Counted from the first letter of the stretch, positions 1 through 8,002 are shown. The stretch is DNA of 20,779 nucleotides from an uncultured Lachnospiraceae bacterium (GCA_902473545.1 CABRSG010000009.1:1-20779); one strand, 5' to 3'. The notes: generated by a model not told the origin, from the sequence alone. Numbers and translations: made by a program.

Positions 1-1702
1 TGCGTCCCCGTCAGATACGGAATACCGAGGTTAATAAATATCGCAAACTCGATCACAGCCACCAGCAGAACCGGCAGAAACAGCGACCGGAATACCACGC
101 AGATAATCACGAACACCGCCAGTATGGATACAGCGCTGACAACCTTGAAATCCTGATCGGTAATGGTAATCAGATCCTTCGTGCAGGGCGCCTCCCCGAC
201 CAGCATCCCGTTCGGATCGTATTTTTTCAGGATCGTGTTCAGCTCCTCGATCTGCGCGTTCACCTCATCCGTGGCAACCTTATATTCGTTGTTTACAAGC
301 ATCAGCTCATAATTTTCATTCTCCAGGATTTCCTTAATGGAATCCGGGATCATGTTTTCCGGAATACGGCTGCCGACCAGCGTCTCCAGACCGAGCACGC
401 CCTTCACGCCGTCCACCTGCACCATCTCCCCCATCATCTCATGCACCTGCTTCGACGGCAGGCTGCTGTCAATGAGAAGCATGTGCAGCGCGCCCATATC
501 AAATTTCTCCTGCAGCTTATTATTCGCCTGGATGCTCGGAAGCTCCTCCGGCAGCGTGGCGTCCAGATTGTAATATACCGGCGTGTGGTTCTGACAGTAT
601 GCCGCCGGAAGGATCAGCACTGCGAGCAGCACTGCAAAAATGCGGTAATGCCGGATGATAAAATCCGAGAGCTTCGGCAGCTCGGGCAGAAGCGCGCGGT
701 GCCTTGTTTTCTCCAGCACTTTGTCAAAAATCATGATCATGGACGGAAGCACCGTGACGCAGCAGAGTACGCCGATCACAACTCCCTTCGCCATGACGAT
801 TCCCAGGTCAAGACCGAGCGTAAAGCTCATAAAGCACAGTGCGATAAAACCTGCCACCGTCGTCAGCGAGCTGCCCGCCACCGACTTGAAGGTTTTTTCG
901 ACTGCGTGCGCCATCGCCTCTTTGCGGTCCTCAAACACGCCAAGCAGCTCCTGGTAGCTGTGCCAGAGGAAGATGGAATAATCCATCGTCACACCGAGCT
1001 GCAGCACCGCCGTCAGCGCTTTGGTGATATAGGAGATCTCTCCCAGGAAGATGTTGGTGCCAAGGTTGTATACGATCGCCATGCCGATTCCAAGCAGGAA
1101 AACCACCGGAATAAAAAAGGAATCCATCGTTACCGCCAGCACGAGCGCCGAGAGCAGCACAGCAATGACAACATAAATCACAACCTCACTGTCCGACAAA
1201 TCCTTGGTGTCCGTGACAATCGCCGACATTCCGCTTAAAAAGCATTGCTTTCCGGCAATGCTGCGGATCTCGCGGATCGCCTCCATGGTCTCGTCCGCCG
1301 AGGTCGTCGTATCAAAAATAAGAAACATCTGGGTGGTGTCGTCTTTGTTAAAAATCTCCAGTACCTTATCGGGCAGCATTTCCATCGGAATGCTCAGATC
1401 GAGGATACTGTCATACCAGACCACCTTCTCTACATGGTCTACCTGCTCCAGCTTCTTTTTCAGCTCTGCGACGTCCTTATTTTCCATGCCCTCGCACAGA
1501 AACATGGAGTATGCGCCCGTCCCGAACTGCTCCGCCAGAATATCCTGTCCCTGCATGGTTTCGATACTGTCCGGCAGATAATAAAGGATATCGTAATTAA
1601 TCCTGGTATTGATATAACCGATCGCCGAAGGTATCAAAAGCAGCAGGCTGAGAATGAAAATCGGAACGCGGTACTTCACGATCTTCTCACCAATCTTCAA
1701 CA
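1..1702 (-). CDS. MMPL/RND-family membrane export protein (3' end off window)
   Basis: The minus-strand frame is open from an ATG at 1702 to the window edge, about 567 codons with no stop. The ATG follows a strong AGGGGAGGAAG ribosome site. The protein starts with a membrane helix (about residues 13-32), then an extracytoplasmic domain, then a helix cluster containing LGVTMDYSIFLWHS near residue 240. This Asp-Tyr-x-x-Phe-Leu signature is typical of the proton-relay helix of MMPL transporters. A second helix-plus-large-loop unit begins near residue 345, as expected for the two-fold repeat of RND/MMPL proteins. Members of this family export lipids, drugs or other hydrophobic compounds; the substrate here cannot be read. 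Family members of this type are usually around 700 residues, so most of the protein is visible. The TetR gene just upstream is the likely regulator, although a terminator separates the two. I see no clear promoter in the 135 bp before the start. Confidence 0.85.
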
Positions 1703-1761
1703 TACTATCTACTTCCTCCCCTCTTTGCTGTGAAAATCCGGTCGCCAGGCAAGAGCTCGCC

Positions 1762-1777
1762 GTGGGACTGTTCCCAC
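1762..1777 (-). other. Inverted repeat upstream of the MMPL gene
   Basis: A perfect 6-bp inverted repeat (GTGGGA / TCCCAC, 4-base loop) lies 60-75 bp before the MMPL start codon and has no T tract. It could be a regulator site or a leader hairpin. It is short enough to be chance. Confidence 0.3.
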
Positions 1778-1837
1778 ATGATCGCGGACTTTCTGTTCGC
1801 TAATATGCCAGACGCCCGGTGATTTTTCCATGGGCAG

Positions 1838-1869
1838 AAAAAAATCCATGCACAGTTTTTGTGCATGGA
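1838..1869 (-). terminator. Rho-independent terminator after the TetR gene
   Basis: On the minus strand a 10-bp perfect stem (TCCATGCACA / TGTGCATGGA, 5-base loop) is followed directly by seven T residues. It lies 20 bp past the TetR stop codon. It should end the TetR transcript before the MMPL gene, implying a separate MMPL promoter or partial readthrough. Confidence 0.85.
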
Positions 1870-1888
1870 CCTTACTTTGTCTAAAAAA

Positions 1889-2452
1889 TTATGTTTCTTC
1901 CTGCGCCGCCCGCTCAAGCATCCGGACGATGCTGTCCTCCTGCAGATACCCGATGCGCCTGATGAATTCCTCCGGCTCCAGCTTCATGCCGTCGTCAAGC
2001 CATTCCAGCACGATGCCGACCAGCGCGCATTTATAGAAACCCGCAATCATCACGATATCGTCCTCCGGTACCTTCATGCCCTCCGCATGCGCCCGCACGT
2101 AGGACAACATGATCTCTCCTGCTACCTGGTACAAAAAGCTCTCCAGTTGGCGGCGGTCGATGGAATTATAGATATGGTAGATCTCCTTCCGGTTTTCCAG
2201 TGCGTACAGCGTGCAGCGCAGAAAGCTTTCCTGCCAGTCATTTTTGGCGATTCCCTCTGCGAGAACTTCTGCTGCCCGCTTTTCAAATACCTTGTGCAGC
2301 AAATCAAAAATATCCTCATAATGATAGTAGAAGGTGTTGCGGTTGATCCCGCAGTCCTCCACGATATCTTTCACTGTAATTTTGTCAAACGGTACCTCCT
2401 TCAGAAGTCTGACAAACGATTTTTCAATCGCTCTCTCCGTGAGCTGTGACAT
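1889..2452 (-). CDS. TetR/AcrR-family transcriptional regulator
   Basis: This is a 187-residue protein. Its N-terminal TetR helix-turn-helix spans about residues 5-50 and includes FDKITVKDIVEDCGINRNTFYYHYED, here described by its ends: the FDKITV strand and the recognition-helix motif NRNTFYYHY. The C-terminal half is a ligand-binding helical domain ending with GIVLEWLDDGMKLEPEEFI, which resembles the C-terminal domain of DhaS-like TetR proteins. I chose the ATG at 2452 because GGGAGGTAAGG precedes it at good spacing and the protein then begins directly at the DNA-binding domain; the frame is open 32 codons further upstream but without a ribosome site. Members bind short dyads as dimers and usually repress a neighbouring transporter or enzyme. 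The downstream MMPL exporter is the likely target, by inference from position. The effector is unknown. Confidence 0.88.
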   Translation of the reverse strand: MSQLTERAIEKSFVRLLKEVPFDKITVKDIVEDCGINRNTFYYHYEDIFDLLHKVFEKRAAEVLAEGIAKNDWQESFLRCTLYALENRKEIYHIYNSIDRRQLESFLYQVAGEIMLSYVRAHAEGMKVPEDDIVMIAGFYKCALVGIVLEWLDDGMKLEPEEFIRRIGYLQEDSIVRMLERAAQEET

Positions 2453-2486
2453 CCTTACCTCCCATTTTGCATTCTCTTTTACCGCC

Positions 2487-2516
2487 ATTTTATCACAGCC
2501 CGCATCGCTCCGCCAA
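2487..2516 (-). promoter_or_regulatory. Promoter of the TetR gene
   Basis: On the minus strand TTGGCG (2511-2516) and TAAAAT (2487-2492) are separated by 18 bp, about 35 bp upstream of the TetR start codon. Spacing and position fit a housekeeping sigma-factor promoter. Confidence 0.55.
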
Positions 2517-2562
2517 GTATTTTTTGCGGGTTTTCCAGCATCGGGCACGGACGCAGACAGGT

Positions 2563-2645
2563 TTCGTTAAAGGGCTGCCCTTCGTGATACGCCAGCCTAA
2601 CGAACAGCTTTGTTTGATGCATCCATGCGGAGTCTGTCGTTAAAG
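2563..2645. promoter_or_regulatory. Operator-like half-sites upstream of the TetR promoter
   Basis: Three copies of a CGTTA-type half-site occur between the aldo/keto reductase stop and the TetR promoter: TTCGTTAAAG (2563-2572), its inverse TAACGAA (2598-2604), and CTGTCGTTAAAG (2634-2645). The first two form a 7-bp perfect inverted repeat. They may be regulator sites; the distance from the promoter (about 50-125 bp) makes simple autorepression uncertain. Confidence 0.3.
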
Positions 2646-2650
2646 TCTTT

Positions 2651-3772
2651 TTACAATTTTGCTGCGAAATCCGCCAGCGCCTCAGAAATTTTAATCTGCT
2701 GCGGACAAACTGCCTCGCAGCTTCTGCATCCAAGGCACGCATCCGGCTGCTTTTCCTTCGGAACCGCCATCAGCGCCATCGGCGCAAGAAATCCGCCGCC
2801 CGTGAAAGAATGCTCATTGTAAAGCTTCAGCAGCATTGGGATATCCAGCCCCTGCGGACAATGCGAGGTGCAGTAATGACATGCTGTACACGGCACGCCG
2901 CCTGTCATCTGCCCGGCAATCTCCAGAAGCGTTTTCATTTCCTTCTCTTTAAGCGGCTTGTCAGCGCCAAAGGTCCGGATATTATCCTTCAGCTGCTCCG
3001 CGTTTGACATTCCGGAAAGTACCATTGTCACCTCCGGCAGTGTCTGCAGGAAGCGGAACGCCCACGCCGGGATACCCCCCTCCGGGCGGAGGGCACGCAG
3101 CTTTGCTTCGTTTTCATCCGAAAGCTTTGCCAGCTTTCCGCCGCGAAGCGGCTCCATCACCCACACGGGCAGATGATATTCCTTCAGAAGCTCTACCTTT
3201 TCTTTCGCGTTCTGGAATGACCAGTCGATATAGTTTAGCTGAATCTGACAAAATTCCATGTGCTCTCCATAAGCTTCCAGAAAACGCTTCATCACATCGC
3301 AGGAGCCGTGCGCGGAAAAGCCCAGGTGCTTAATGCGCCCGTTTTCCTTCTGTTTCATCAGATATTCAAAAATGCCGTATTTCGGATCAAGGTAAGCGTC
3401 GATATTCATCTCGCACACGTTATGGAAGAGATAGAAATCAAAATACTCCACACCGCATTTTTCAAGCTGCTTTTCAAAAATCTCTTCTACCTTATCCATG
3501 TTTGACAGGTCGTAGCCCGGAAACTTTGTGGCAAGGTAAAAGCTCTCGCGCGGATACCTGTCAAGCGCTCTTCCCATAACCAGCTCGGAATTTCCGTTGT
3601 GGTATCCCCACGCGGTGTCGTAATAATTGACGCCATGCTCCATAGCATACGCTACCATCTCATTTACCGCCGCCTCATCGATCACACTGTCGTTACCATC
3701 GACCACCGGAAGACGCATCGCTCCCATGCCAAGCGCTGATAATTTTAAATCCTGAAACTCTCTGTAAATCAC
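2651..3772 (-). CDS. Aldo/keto reductase with C-terminal 2x[4Fe-4S] ferredoxin domain
   Basis: This 373-residue cytoplasmic protein is a fusion of an aldo/keto reductase barrel and a ferredoxin-like tail. The catalytic tetrad of the family is visible: Asp52 and Tyr57 in YYDTAWGYHNG, Lys83 in ATKFPG and His117 in YLFHNV. The tail carries two cysteine clusters, Cys295-x2-Cys-x2-Cys-x3-Cys-Pro and Cys346-x2-Cys-x2-Cys-x3-Cys-Pro, each able to hold a [4Fe-4S] cluster. This architecture is common in anaerobic Firmicutes, where the electron donor may be ferredoxin rather than or besides NADPH; the carbonyl substrate is unknown. The start is taken as GTG at 3772, seven bases after AGGAGG; the adjacent GTG at 3775 is nearly as good. 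The frame extends further upstream without a ribosome site. It lies 124 bp downstream of the MerR gene with no terminator between, so both are probably transcribed from the MerR promoter. Confidence 0.87.
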   Translation of the reverse strand: MIYREFQDLKLSALGMGAMRLPVVDGNDSVIDEAAVNEMVAYAMEHGVNYYDTAWGYHNGNSELVMGRALDRYPRESFYLATKFPGYDLSNMDKVEEIFEKQLEKCGVEYFDFYLFHNVCEMNIDAYLDPKYGIFEYLMKQKENGRIKHLGFSAHGSCDVMKRFLEAYGEHMEFCQIQLNYIDWSFQNAKEKVELLKEYHLPVWVMEPLRGGKLAKLSDENEAKLRALRPEGGIPAWAFRFLQTLPEVTMVLSGMSNAEQLKDNIRTFGADKPLKEKEMKTLLEIAGQMTGGVPCTACHYCTSHCPQGLDIPMLLKLYNEHSFTGGGFLAPMALMAVPKEKQPDACLGCRSCEAVCPQQIKISEALADFAAKL

Positions 3773-3896
3773 CACAAATCCTCCTCTTTTTATTTGCCGC
3801 CGGACATCCTCCTGTCCGTTCCACACGCCGCTGCTTCTGCACCGGCCTGTATAACCGGCATTTCCGCAGTCCTCTTCAGATATTGTCCGCCAGTGT

Positions 3897-4271
3897 TTAG
3901 TCCCACCGCAGCACACCGGTTTTCACAGCTTCCTCGTATCGGGAGATCTTGTAGTCCAGGCGCTCCATCGCCGCCTCTACCGACTGTAGCTGCTCTGCAA
4001 GCTGTGTGCGCTGTTCCTTTAAAAGCTGACAGCGATCCGCCAAAGTTTTATCTCCCTGCTGCGCCAACCGCACATACTCCGCGATCGCCTCTACCTGCAT
4101 CCCTGCGCTGCGCATACATTTGGCAAGCTCCACCCAACTGCAGTCCTCATCTGTATAGTCCCGCAGCCCGCCTGAAGTGCGGTGAACCGGCGGGATCATA
4201 CCCGCCTTTTCATAATAGCGCAGTGTATCCTGCGAAAGCCCGTATTTCCGGCTTACCTCTGAAATCGTCAT
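3897..4271 (-). CDS. MerR-family transcriptional regulator
   Basis: This 124-residue protein opens with the MerR winged helix: TISEVSRKYGLSQDTLRYYE (residues 2-21) is the helix-turn-helix, and the wing follows to about residue 70 (GLRDYTDED). A long helix (about residues 75-112, rich in Gln, Leu and Glu) is the usual dimerising coiled coil. Only one cysteine lies beyond the wing (Cys81), and no metal-binding cysteine pair is present at the C terminus, so this is not a MerR/CueR-type metal sensor. It resembles the aldehyde- or redox-linked group of small MerR proteins, an inference supported by the downstream aldo/keto reductase. The ATG at 4271 follows AGGTGG. Its promoter (4335-4365) has the distorted 19-bp spacer and a central dyad that such proteins activate, so it probably regulates itself and the reductase. 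Confidence 0.88.
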   Translation of the reverse strand: MTISEVSRKYGLSQDTLRYYEKAGMIPPVHRTSGGLRDYTDEDCSWVELAKCMRSAGMQVEAIAEYVRLAQQGDKTLADRCQLLKEQRTQLAEQLQSVEAAMERLDYKISRYEEAVKTGVLRWD

Positions 4272-4334
4272 GTGTCCACCTGCTTTCCACAGGCAGCAGC
4301 TTTGCTTTCTGCCTGTTTATATTGAGTTTTCTGC

Positions 4335-4365
4335 AGTATAACATCTGGAGTTTGCTCCAAGTCAA
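4335..4365 (-). promoter_or_regulatory. MerR-type promoter with 19-bp spacer and operator dyad
   Basis: On the minus strand TTGACT (4360-4365) and TATACT (4335-4340) are separated by exactly 19 bp. Inside the spacer lies the dyad TGGAG-4 bp-CTCCA (4346-4359). An overlong spacer with a central operator is the hallmark of MerR-activated promoters. It lies 64 bp upstream of the MerR start codon, so autoregulation is likely. Confidence 0.85.
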
Positions 4366-4454
4366 GAGGTTTTGTGATTTTACTCTCTTTTTCAACCGGA
4401 CTGATACTGCCTTTTTACAGGCAAGCCCCCGGAAATTACCAACGCAGCAGCAGC

Positions 4455-4497
4455 AAAAACAGGGAGGGAAATCCATTTTTCGGATCTCTCTCCCTGC
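4455..4497 (-). terminator. Terminator after the small secreted-protein gene
   Basis: On the minus strand a long, slightly imperfect stem (CAGGGAG...GATCC paired with GGAT...CTCCCTG) ends in TTTTTG. It lies about 45 bp past the stop codon at 4541 and separates this gene from the MerR promoter. Confidence 0.8.
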
Positions 4498-4540
4498 ACA
4501 ATGATCTTCTGTATGCCAGTTGTATCAGATAATCTTTCCT

Positions 4541-5128
4541 TTACTCCGCTTTCTCAAAGATGTAAGCGTACTCCCACTCTGCGTCAGCATCCTTCTCGAT
4601 GTGATCCTCAGAGTAGCCAACGATGAGCTGTCCGTCTGCGTTCAGACCGATTACATCGAAAAGCTCCATGTCGTCGATTTCAACGCCTGTGATTACGTCG
4701 AAGAAAACTCCCTCGTCGTCGTCACGGATTTTGAATTTATCTGCACCACTGAAGTTGCACTCTCCTTCGCCGACAACATCTACGGTTGTCCAGTTCTCCC
4801 AGCTTCCGGAGCACTTGTAATCGTCTACGTCGATGTCGTCATGAGAGAAGGACATGGTTCCCTTGAGGTTGATCGCGTCTGCATGAATGTAAGCAGCCTC
4901 GTCTACCAGCTTGTTTGCATCAATACTCAGCTCAAGCTCCAGTGTGCAGGCATCCTCAGCCACATCGATCACACCGTCGTCTGCGGTGTACGCATTTACC
5001 AGCGTCCAGGTACCCTCGTAATCCTCCGGAGCAGCTTCATAATTCAGCTCCATATTTACGTCTGCTGCGGATACGGTTGCCGGAACCATCATCATTGCCA
5101 TCAGTGCTACAACAAATCTCTTTTTCAT
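4541..5128 (-). CDS. Small acidic secreted protein of unknown function
   Basis: I do not recognise this 195-residue protein. It begins with a clear signal peptide (MKKRF, hydrophobic core, probable cut after VSA at about residue 21). The mature part is very acidic and rich in alternating polar/hydrophobic stretches, suggesting an all-beta fold. An EGTWTLV segment near residues 38-44 resembles the Gly-x-Trp start of lipocalin-like barrels, but this is weak evidence. It has three cysteines (61, 106, 124), no lipobox and no sorting signal, so it should be released or loosely cell-bound. The ATG at 5128 follows AAAGGAGAA. It has its own near-consensus promoter and a terminator, so it is a single-gene transcript. 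A degenerate copy of the hairpin/direct-repeat block found before the GH3 genes lies upstream (5290-5376), hinting at shared control with the glycosidases. Confidence 0.75.
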   Translation of the reverse strand: MKKRFVVALMAMMMVPATVSAADVNMELNYEAAPEDYEGTWTLVNAYTADDGVIDVAEDACTLELELSIDANKLVDEAAYIHADAINLKGTMSFSHDDIDVDDYKCSGSWENWTTVDVVGEGECNFSGADKFKIRDDDEGVFFDVITGVEIDDMELFDVIGLNADGQLIVGYSEDHIEKDADAEWEYAYIFEKAE

Positions 5129-5152
5129 GATAAATCATTCTCCTTTCTCAGA

Positions 5153-5180
5153 AGGGAAAGCTCCCTGCGGGAAATCCCTT
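5153..5180 (-). other. Leader hairpin of the small secreted-protein gene
   Basis: In the minus-strand leader, GGGA/TCCC and an inner CCC-GCA-GGG stem can fold between the promoter and the ribosome site. No T tract follows, so a structural or stabilising role is more likely than termination. Confidence 0.3.
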
Positions 5181-5203
5181 AACTCACGTTTTTTTACGTA
5201 TTT

Positions 5204-5232
5204 ATTATACATTTTTTTCGGATTTATTTCAA
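5204..5232 (-). promoter_or_regulatory. Promoter of the small secreted-protein gene
   Basis: TTGAAA (5227-5232) and a perfect TATAAT (5204-5209), preceded by TG, are 17 bp apart on the minus strand. The promoter lies about 75 bp before the start codon. This is a near-consensus housekeeping promoter. Confidence 0.8.
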
Positions 5233-5289
5233 TCCTTTCCGCCAAAATCTTTCAGCGGCAGTGCCGCCCCTGCCCGTCGTAAATACCCA

Positions 5290-5318
5290 GGAAGTGCCCG
5301 TAAAATGCGGGCACTTCC
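5290..5318 (-). terminator. Hairpin at the 3' end of the first GH3 gene
   Basis: A perfect 11-bp stem (GGAAGTGCCCG / CGGGCACTTCC, 7-base loop) lies about 120 bp past the stop of the GH3 gene ending at 5438. On the minus strand it is not followed by a T tract (TGGGTATTTA follows); on the plus strand ATTTTT follows. It is a relative of the hairpins at 7959-7991 and 10547-10580, which do have minus-strand T tracts. It may end or stabilise the GH3 transcript. Confidence 0.5.
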
Positions 5319-5329
5319 ATTTTTCCCAG

Positions 5330-5376
5330 CGCGGACGGTTTATCCCGTCGCAGACTATCTCGTTTTTGTCGTCAGT
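5330..5376 (-). promoter_or_regulatory. Degenerate direct-repeat block (copy C)
   Basis: Plus-strand motifs CGCGGAC (5330), CGCAGAC (5349) and CGTCAGT (5370) are spaced 19 and 21 bp, and the first lies 12 bp from the hairpin at 5290-5318. This is the same geometry as the blocks at 8003 and 10591, but the motifs are less well kept. The third motif is also the left arm of a perfect 7-bp inverted repeat (5370-5376 / 5380-5386), so its membership is doubtful. Confidence 0.4.
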
Positions 5377-5437
5377 TGCACTGACGCATCTAGGATGGGT
5401 TTCTTACGGAACAAAGCCTGCGCACCACTTTTTCGTT

Positions 5438-7864
5438 TTATTCTGCTGCGTCGTAGCTCAGACCATACCATGCGCTGTACAGGTTGCCGTCTGCATCCTG
5501 ATAAGCAAAGCTGCCGGACGGAGACTGTGCAAGCACATCCTCAGCAATATACTGATCCTTGTCATAGCCCGGAACATCGTTCGGGGATACGCAGATTTCG
5601 TAGGTTTCTCCGTTTTCTGCGGTCGCTTCGTTTACTGCGATAACTTCGTTGCAGGAAACCATCGTTACCGGAAGCTTACCGGTCGGGTTATAAGCACCTG
5701 TCAGAACATCCATGCGTGCGGAAACCGGAGTCTTGAAGGAACCGATCAGCGCGTCGCAATGCGGCTCAAGGTTTGTAAGGATCCACTGGCTGCTGATGTC
5801 GATGGATGCAACAACGATACCGCCGTTTGCATGTACCGCCTCCGCGATGCCCGGAATCTCATCCACATCCATCAGAGTGGTTGCTTCCACGGTCTCGCCG
5901 GTCTTGCTCTCATCTGTCGGATGATTTACTTCGTCAACCTCCAGCTCGTCCACAAGGTCGATAACGTTCATGAATGTGTTGCTGTTGGAAACGCCGCCCG
6001 GAACAACATCCAGGAATGCGATATCCGCTTCCTCTGCACTGCCTGCGATCGTGTAACCAGCCTCTTCAAATGCTGCCGTCCAGCTTTCCAGAGCTGCTTC
6101 ATCCTCGCCTGCGTTGGTGAAGGATGCAACGTAAACGCTCTTGGAGGTGTCTGCAAGCGGAAGTACATTCTCATGGTTCTTCATCAGAACAACGGATTTC
6201 TGGCTCAGCTCTGTGCTGATCGCAGCGATATCCTCTGCCAGACTATCCATCGTTGCCTTGCTCTCTTCTACATCCTTGTACGGATTCTCAAACTGTCCCA
6301 TTTCAAAAACAGTTGCCAGCGTATTGCCGTTTGCACGGTCGAGTGCTTCAGCCTCAATCAGTCCCTGATCATATGCCTCATAGAAAGACTCCCAGTTGAT
6401 ACCGGTGAAGTAGTCGCCGATCACATCAGAGCCGGCATTGATAACTGCCGCGATACGCTCCGGAACAGTCAGATCTTCTGCACCAAACTCCATACCCATC
6501 TCAACGATACCGGAGTCAGTATTAATAAAGCCGTTAAATCCCATGGTATCCTTCAGCAGTGTGCCGAGAATGGTGGTGTTGTACGCGTTCGCAATCTGCT
6601 CCGGATCAAGCTCTACGCCCTGGTAGCTCTGTGCCACACTGCCGTAGGTACCTTCATCGGCCGGACGGCTGTAACCCGGCATGATACCGGCTACGCCTGC
6701 GTCAACTGCAGCCTGGAAACCAACGAGCTGATATTTCTCCAGAGAACCCTCTGTGGAATAAACACGCCACTGACCAATTCTATTGTGGGATTCATATCCG
6801 TTGTAAGCAGCACCATCACCAGGGAAGTGCTTCATGATCAGAGCAACGTCTCCATCCTGAGCGCCATCTGTGCCGTTCTGATAGCCGCTTACCAATGCGG
6901 AGGCAATGCCAGCCATAACTTCCGGAACCTCTGTGTAAGTACCATTGTTACGGTTCCAGCGCGGGTCTGTGATCAGATCGATCTGCGGACCGTACATACG
7001 GCTGATGCCCTTCGCATCCCATACCTGACGGTCAATATCCGCCCAGCGCTCGATCAGGCTGTAGTCTCCGCCTGCTGCAACATCGCCCATAACAGCGGCT
7101 GCATAGCCCTGGGTACCCGGTGCATCATAAATGCCCTGCGGGTTGGAAATAATGGTAAACGGCACGGTCGGCTCGCTCTTGGCAACTGCCGCATACTCCG
7201 CCGTCATGTTTACTGCGTTCGTCCAGAGTGCACCCGTTTCTGCATCCGTTGTTGCACGGAGCACACCAGAACGGCTCTCATATGTCAGCATCTCACCGGT
7301 GCTGTTCGGACGTTCCGCTGTAGCCGCTGCTGCTGCACCACCGGCAATCTTCGAAGCAGCATCGCCCTCTGCCTCTTCTTCTGCCACCAGTTCCATATGC
7401 AGTGCGTCCGGTGTTACTGTCATAAGCTGACTCAAAATAACATTTCCATCCTCATCATACACTTCCTCAGCAGATTTTGCTGTCGGGCTGCACATAAGCT
7501 GATTTACCAGCAGTCCCACGCGCTGCTCTCTGTTCAGCTTTGTGAGCAGATCCGCTACACGCTCGTCTGTGGAAAGACGCCAGTCCTCAAATGCATCCAG
7601 CTCCTGGTCGTTGTCGCTGTCTTTGAAATAGAGACCGTCCTGCTGGATCACGCCAACCAGGGTAACGCCGATGGTCGGTCCGTCCGCGTTCTCATAGAAC
7701 ACCGGAGCAAGATACTCCGTCGGTCCCTGCAGCTCTGCGTCGATGCTGTACGGCGCTGCAATGTACTCTGCTCCGCTCTCTTCCGCAAATGCAGTTGCCG
7801 TCAGAGACGCTGCCATCGCTGTCGCCGTCATCACGCTGACAGCTTTTTTCATAGTTTTCTTCAT
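5438..7864 (-). CDS. Secreted GH3-family glycosidase (tandem copy 1)
   Basis: This 808-residue protein has a signal peptide (cut probably after TAFA, residue 27) and no anchor, so it should be secreted. The GH3 catalytic barrel spans about residues 70-530: YFKDSDNDQELDAFEDWRL (79-97) is the typical entry motif, DPRW (300-303) and KHFPGDG (345-351) line the active site, and Asp450 in GFINTDSG is the expected nucleophile. The GH3 C-terminal domain starts at QKSVVLMKNHENVLPL (555-570), includes NPTGKLPVTM, and the protein ends with YGLSYDAAE. The domain order is the usual one and there is no fibronectin-like domain. An Ala/Glu-rich segment at about 160-190 looks like a surface insertion. Substrate is unknown; beta-glucosidase or related exo-activity is a family guess. 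The ATG at 7864 follows AGGAGG. The gene is a duplicate of 8116-10476 and has its own extended -10 promoter. Confidence 0.9.
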   Translation of the reverse strand: MKKTMKKAVSVMTATAMAASLTATAFAEESGAEYIAAPYSIDAELQGPTEYLAPVFYENADGPTIGVTLVGVIQQDGLYFKDSDNDQELDAFEDWRLSTDERVADLLTKLNREQRVGLLVNQLMCSPTAKSAEEVYDEDGNVILSQLMTVTPDALHMELVAEEEAEGDAASKIAGGAAAAATAERPNSTGEMLTYESRSGVLRATTDAETGALWTNAVNMTAEYAAVAKSEPTVPFTIISNPQGIYDAPGTQGYAAAVMGDVAAGGDYSLIERWADIDRQVWDAKGISRMYGPQIDLITDPRWNRNNGTYTEVPEVMAGIASALVSGYQNGTDGAQDGDVALIMKHFPGDGAAYNGYESHNRIGQWRVYSTEGSLEKYQLVGFQAAVDAGVAGIMPGYSRPADEGTYGSVAQSYQGVELDPEQIANAYNTTILGTLLKDTMGFNGFINTDSGIVEMGMEFGAEDLTVPERIAAVINAGSDVIGDYFTGINWESFYEAYDQGLIEAEALDRANGNTLATVFEMGQFENPYKDVEESKATMDSLAEDIAAISTELSQKSVVLMKNHENVLPLADTSKSVYVASFTNAGEDEAALESWTAAFEEAGYTIAGSAEEADIAFLDVVPGGVSNSNTFMNVIDLVDELEVDEVNHPTDESKTGETVEATTLMDVDEIPGIAEAVHANGGIVVASIDISSQWILTNLEPHCDALIGSFKTPVSARMDVLTGAYNPTGKLPVTMVSCNEVIAVNEATAENGETYEICVSPNDVPGYDKDQYIAEDVLAQSPSGSFAYQDADGNLYSAWYGLSYDAAE

Positions 7865-7938
7865 ACAATTATCCTCCTTTTTGATATGAAGTTTTGTAAA
7901 ATTAAACCAATAAGCACGGTCATTGGTTCATTTTCCCT

Positions 7939-7947
7939 AGCATATCA
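7939..7947 (-). promoter_or_regulatory. Extended -10 promoter of GH3 copy 1
   Basis: On the minus strand TGA-TATGCT reads as an extended -10 element, about 75 bp before the start codon. The -35 region falls in the T tract of the preceding terminator and has no good match, so an activator is probably needed. The stretch TTTTTTGTGCAAAAGT just upstream is shared with the promoter of GH3 copy 2. Confidence 0.6.
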
Positions 7948-7958
7948 CACTTTTGCAC

Positions 7959-7991
7959 AAAAAAGAAGTGCCCGCAAAATACGAGCACTCC
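7959..7991 (-). terminator. Terminator between GH3 copies 2 and 1
   Basis: In minus-strand RNA a 10-bp stem (GGAGUGCUCG / CGGGCACUUC) forms using G-U wobbles and is followed by UUUUUU. On the plus strand the same positions would be A-C mismatches, so selection has acted on the minus-strand transcript. It ends the transcript of the upstream GH3 gene and lies immediately before the next promoter. Confidence 0.75.
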
Positions 7992-8002
7992 CATTTTCCC
8001 GA

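Noticed and set aside
441..1733. Several plus-strand frames opposite the MMPL gene
   Set aside because: The minus-strand frame is open across the whole region and encodes a recognisable transporter; the plus frames are shadows.
1705..1917. A 70-codon minus-strand frame between the TetR and MMPL genes
   Set aside because: It runs through the TetR terminator, overlaps the TetR 3' end and has no ribosome site.
3802..3817. Small stem GGACA / TGTCC between the MerR and reductase genes
   Set aside because: Only 5 bp with no T tract; too weak to call a terminator.
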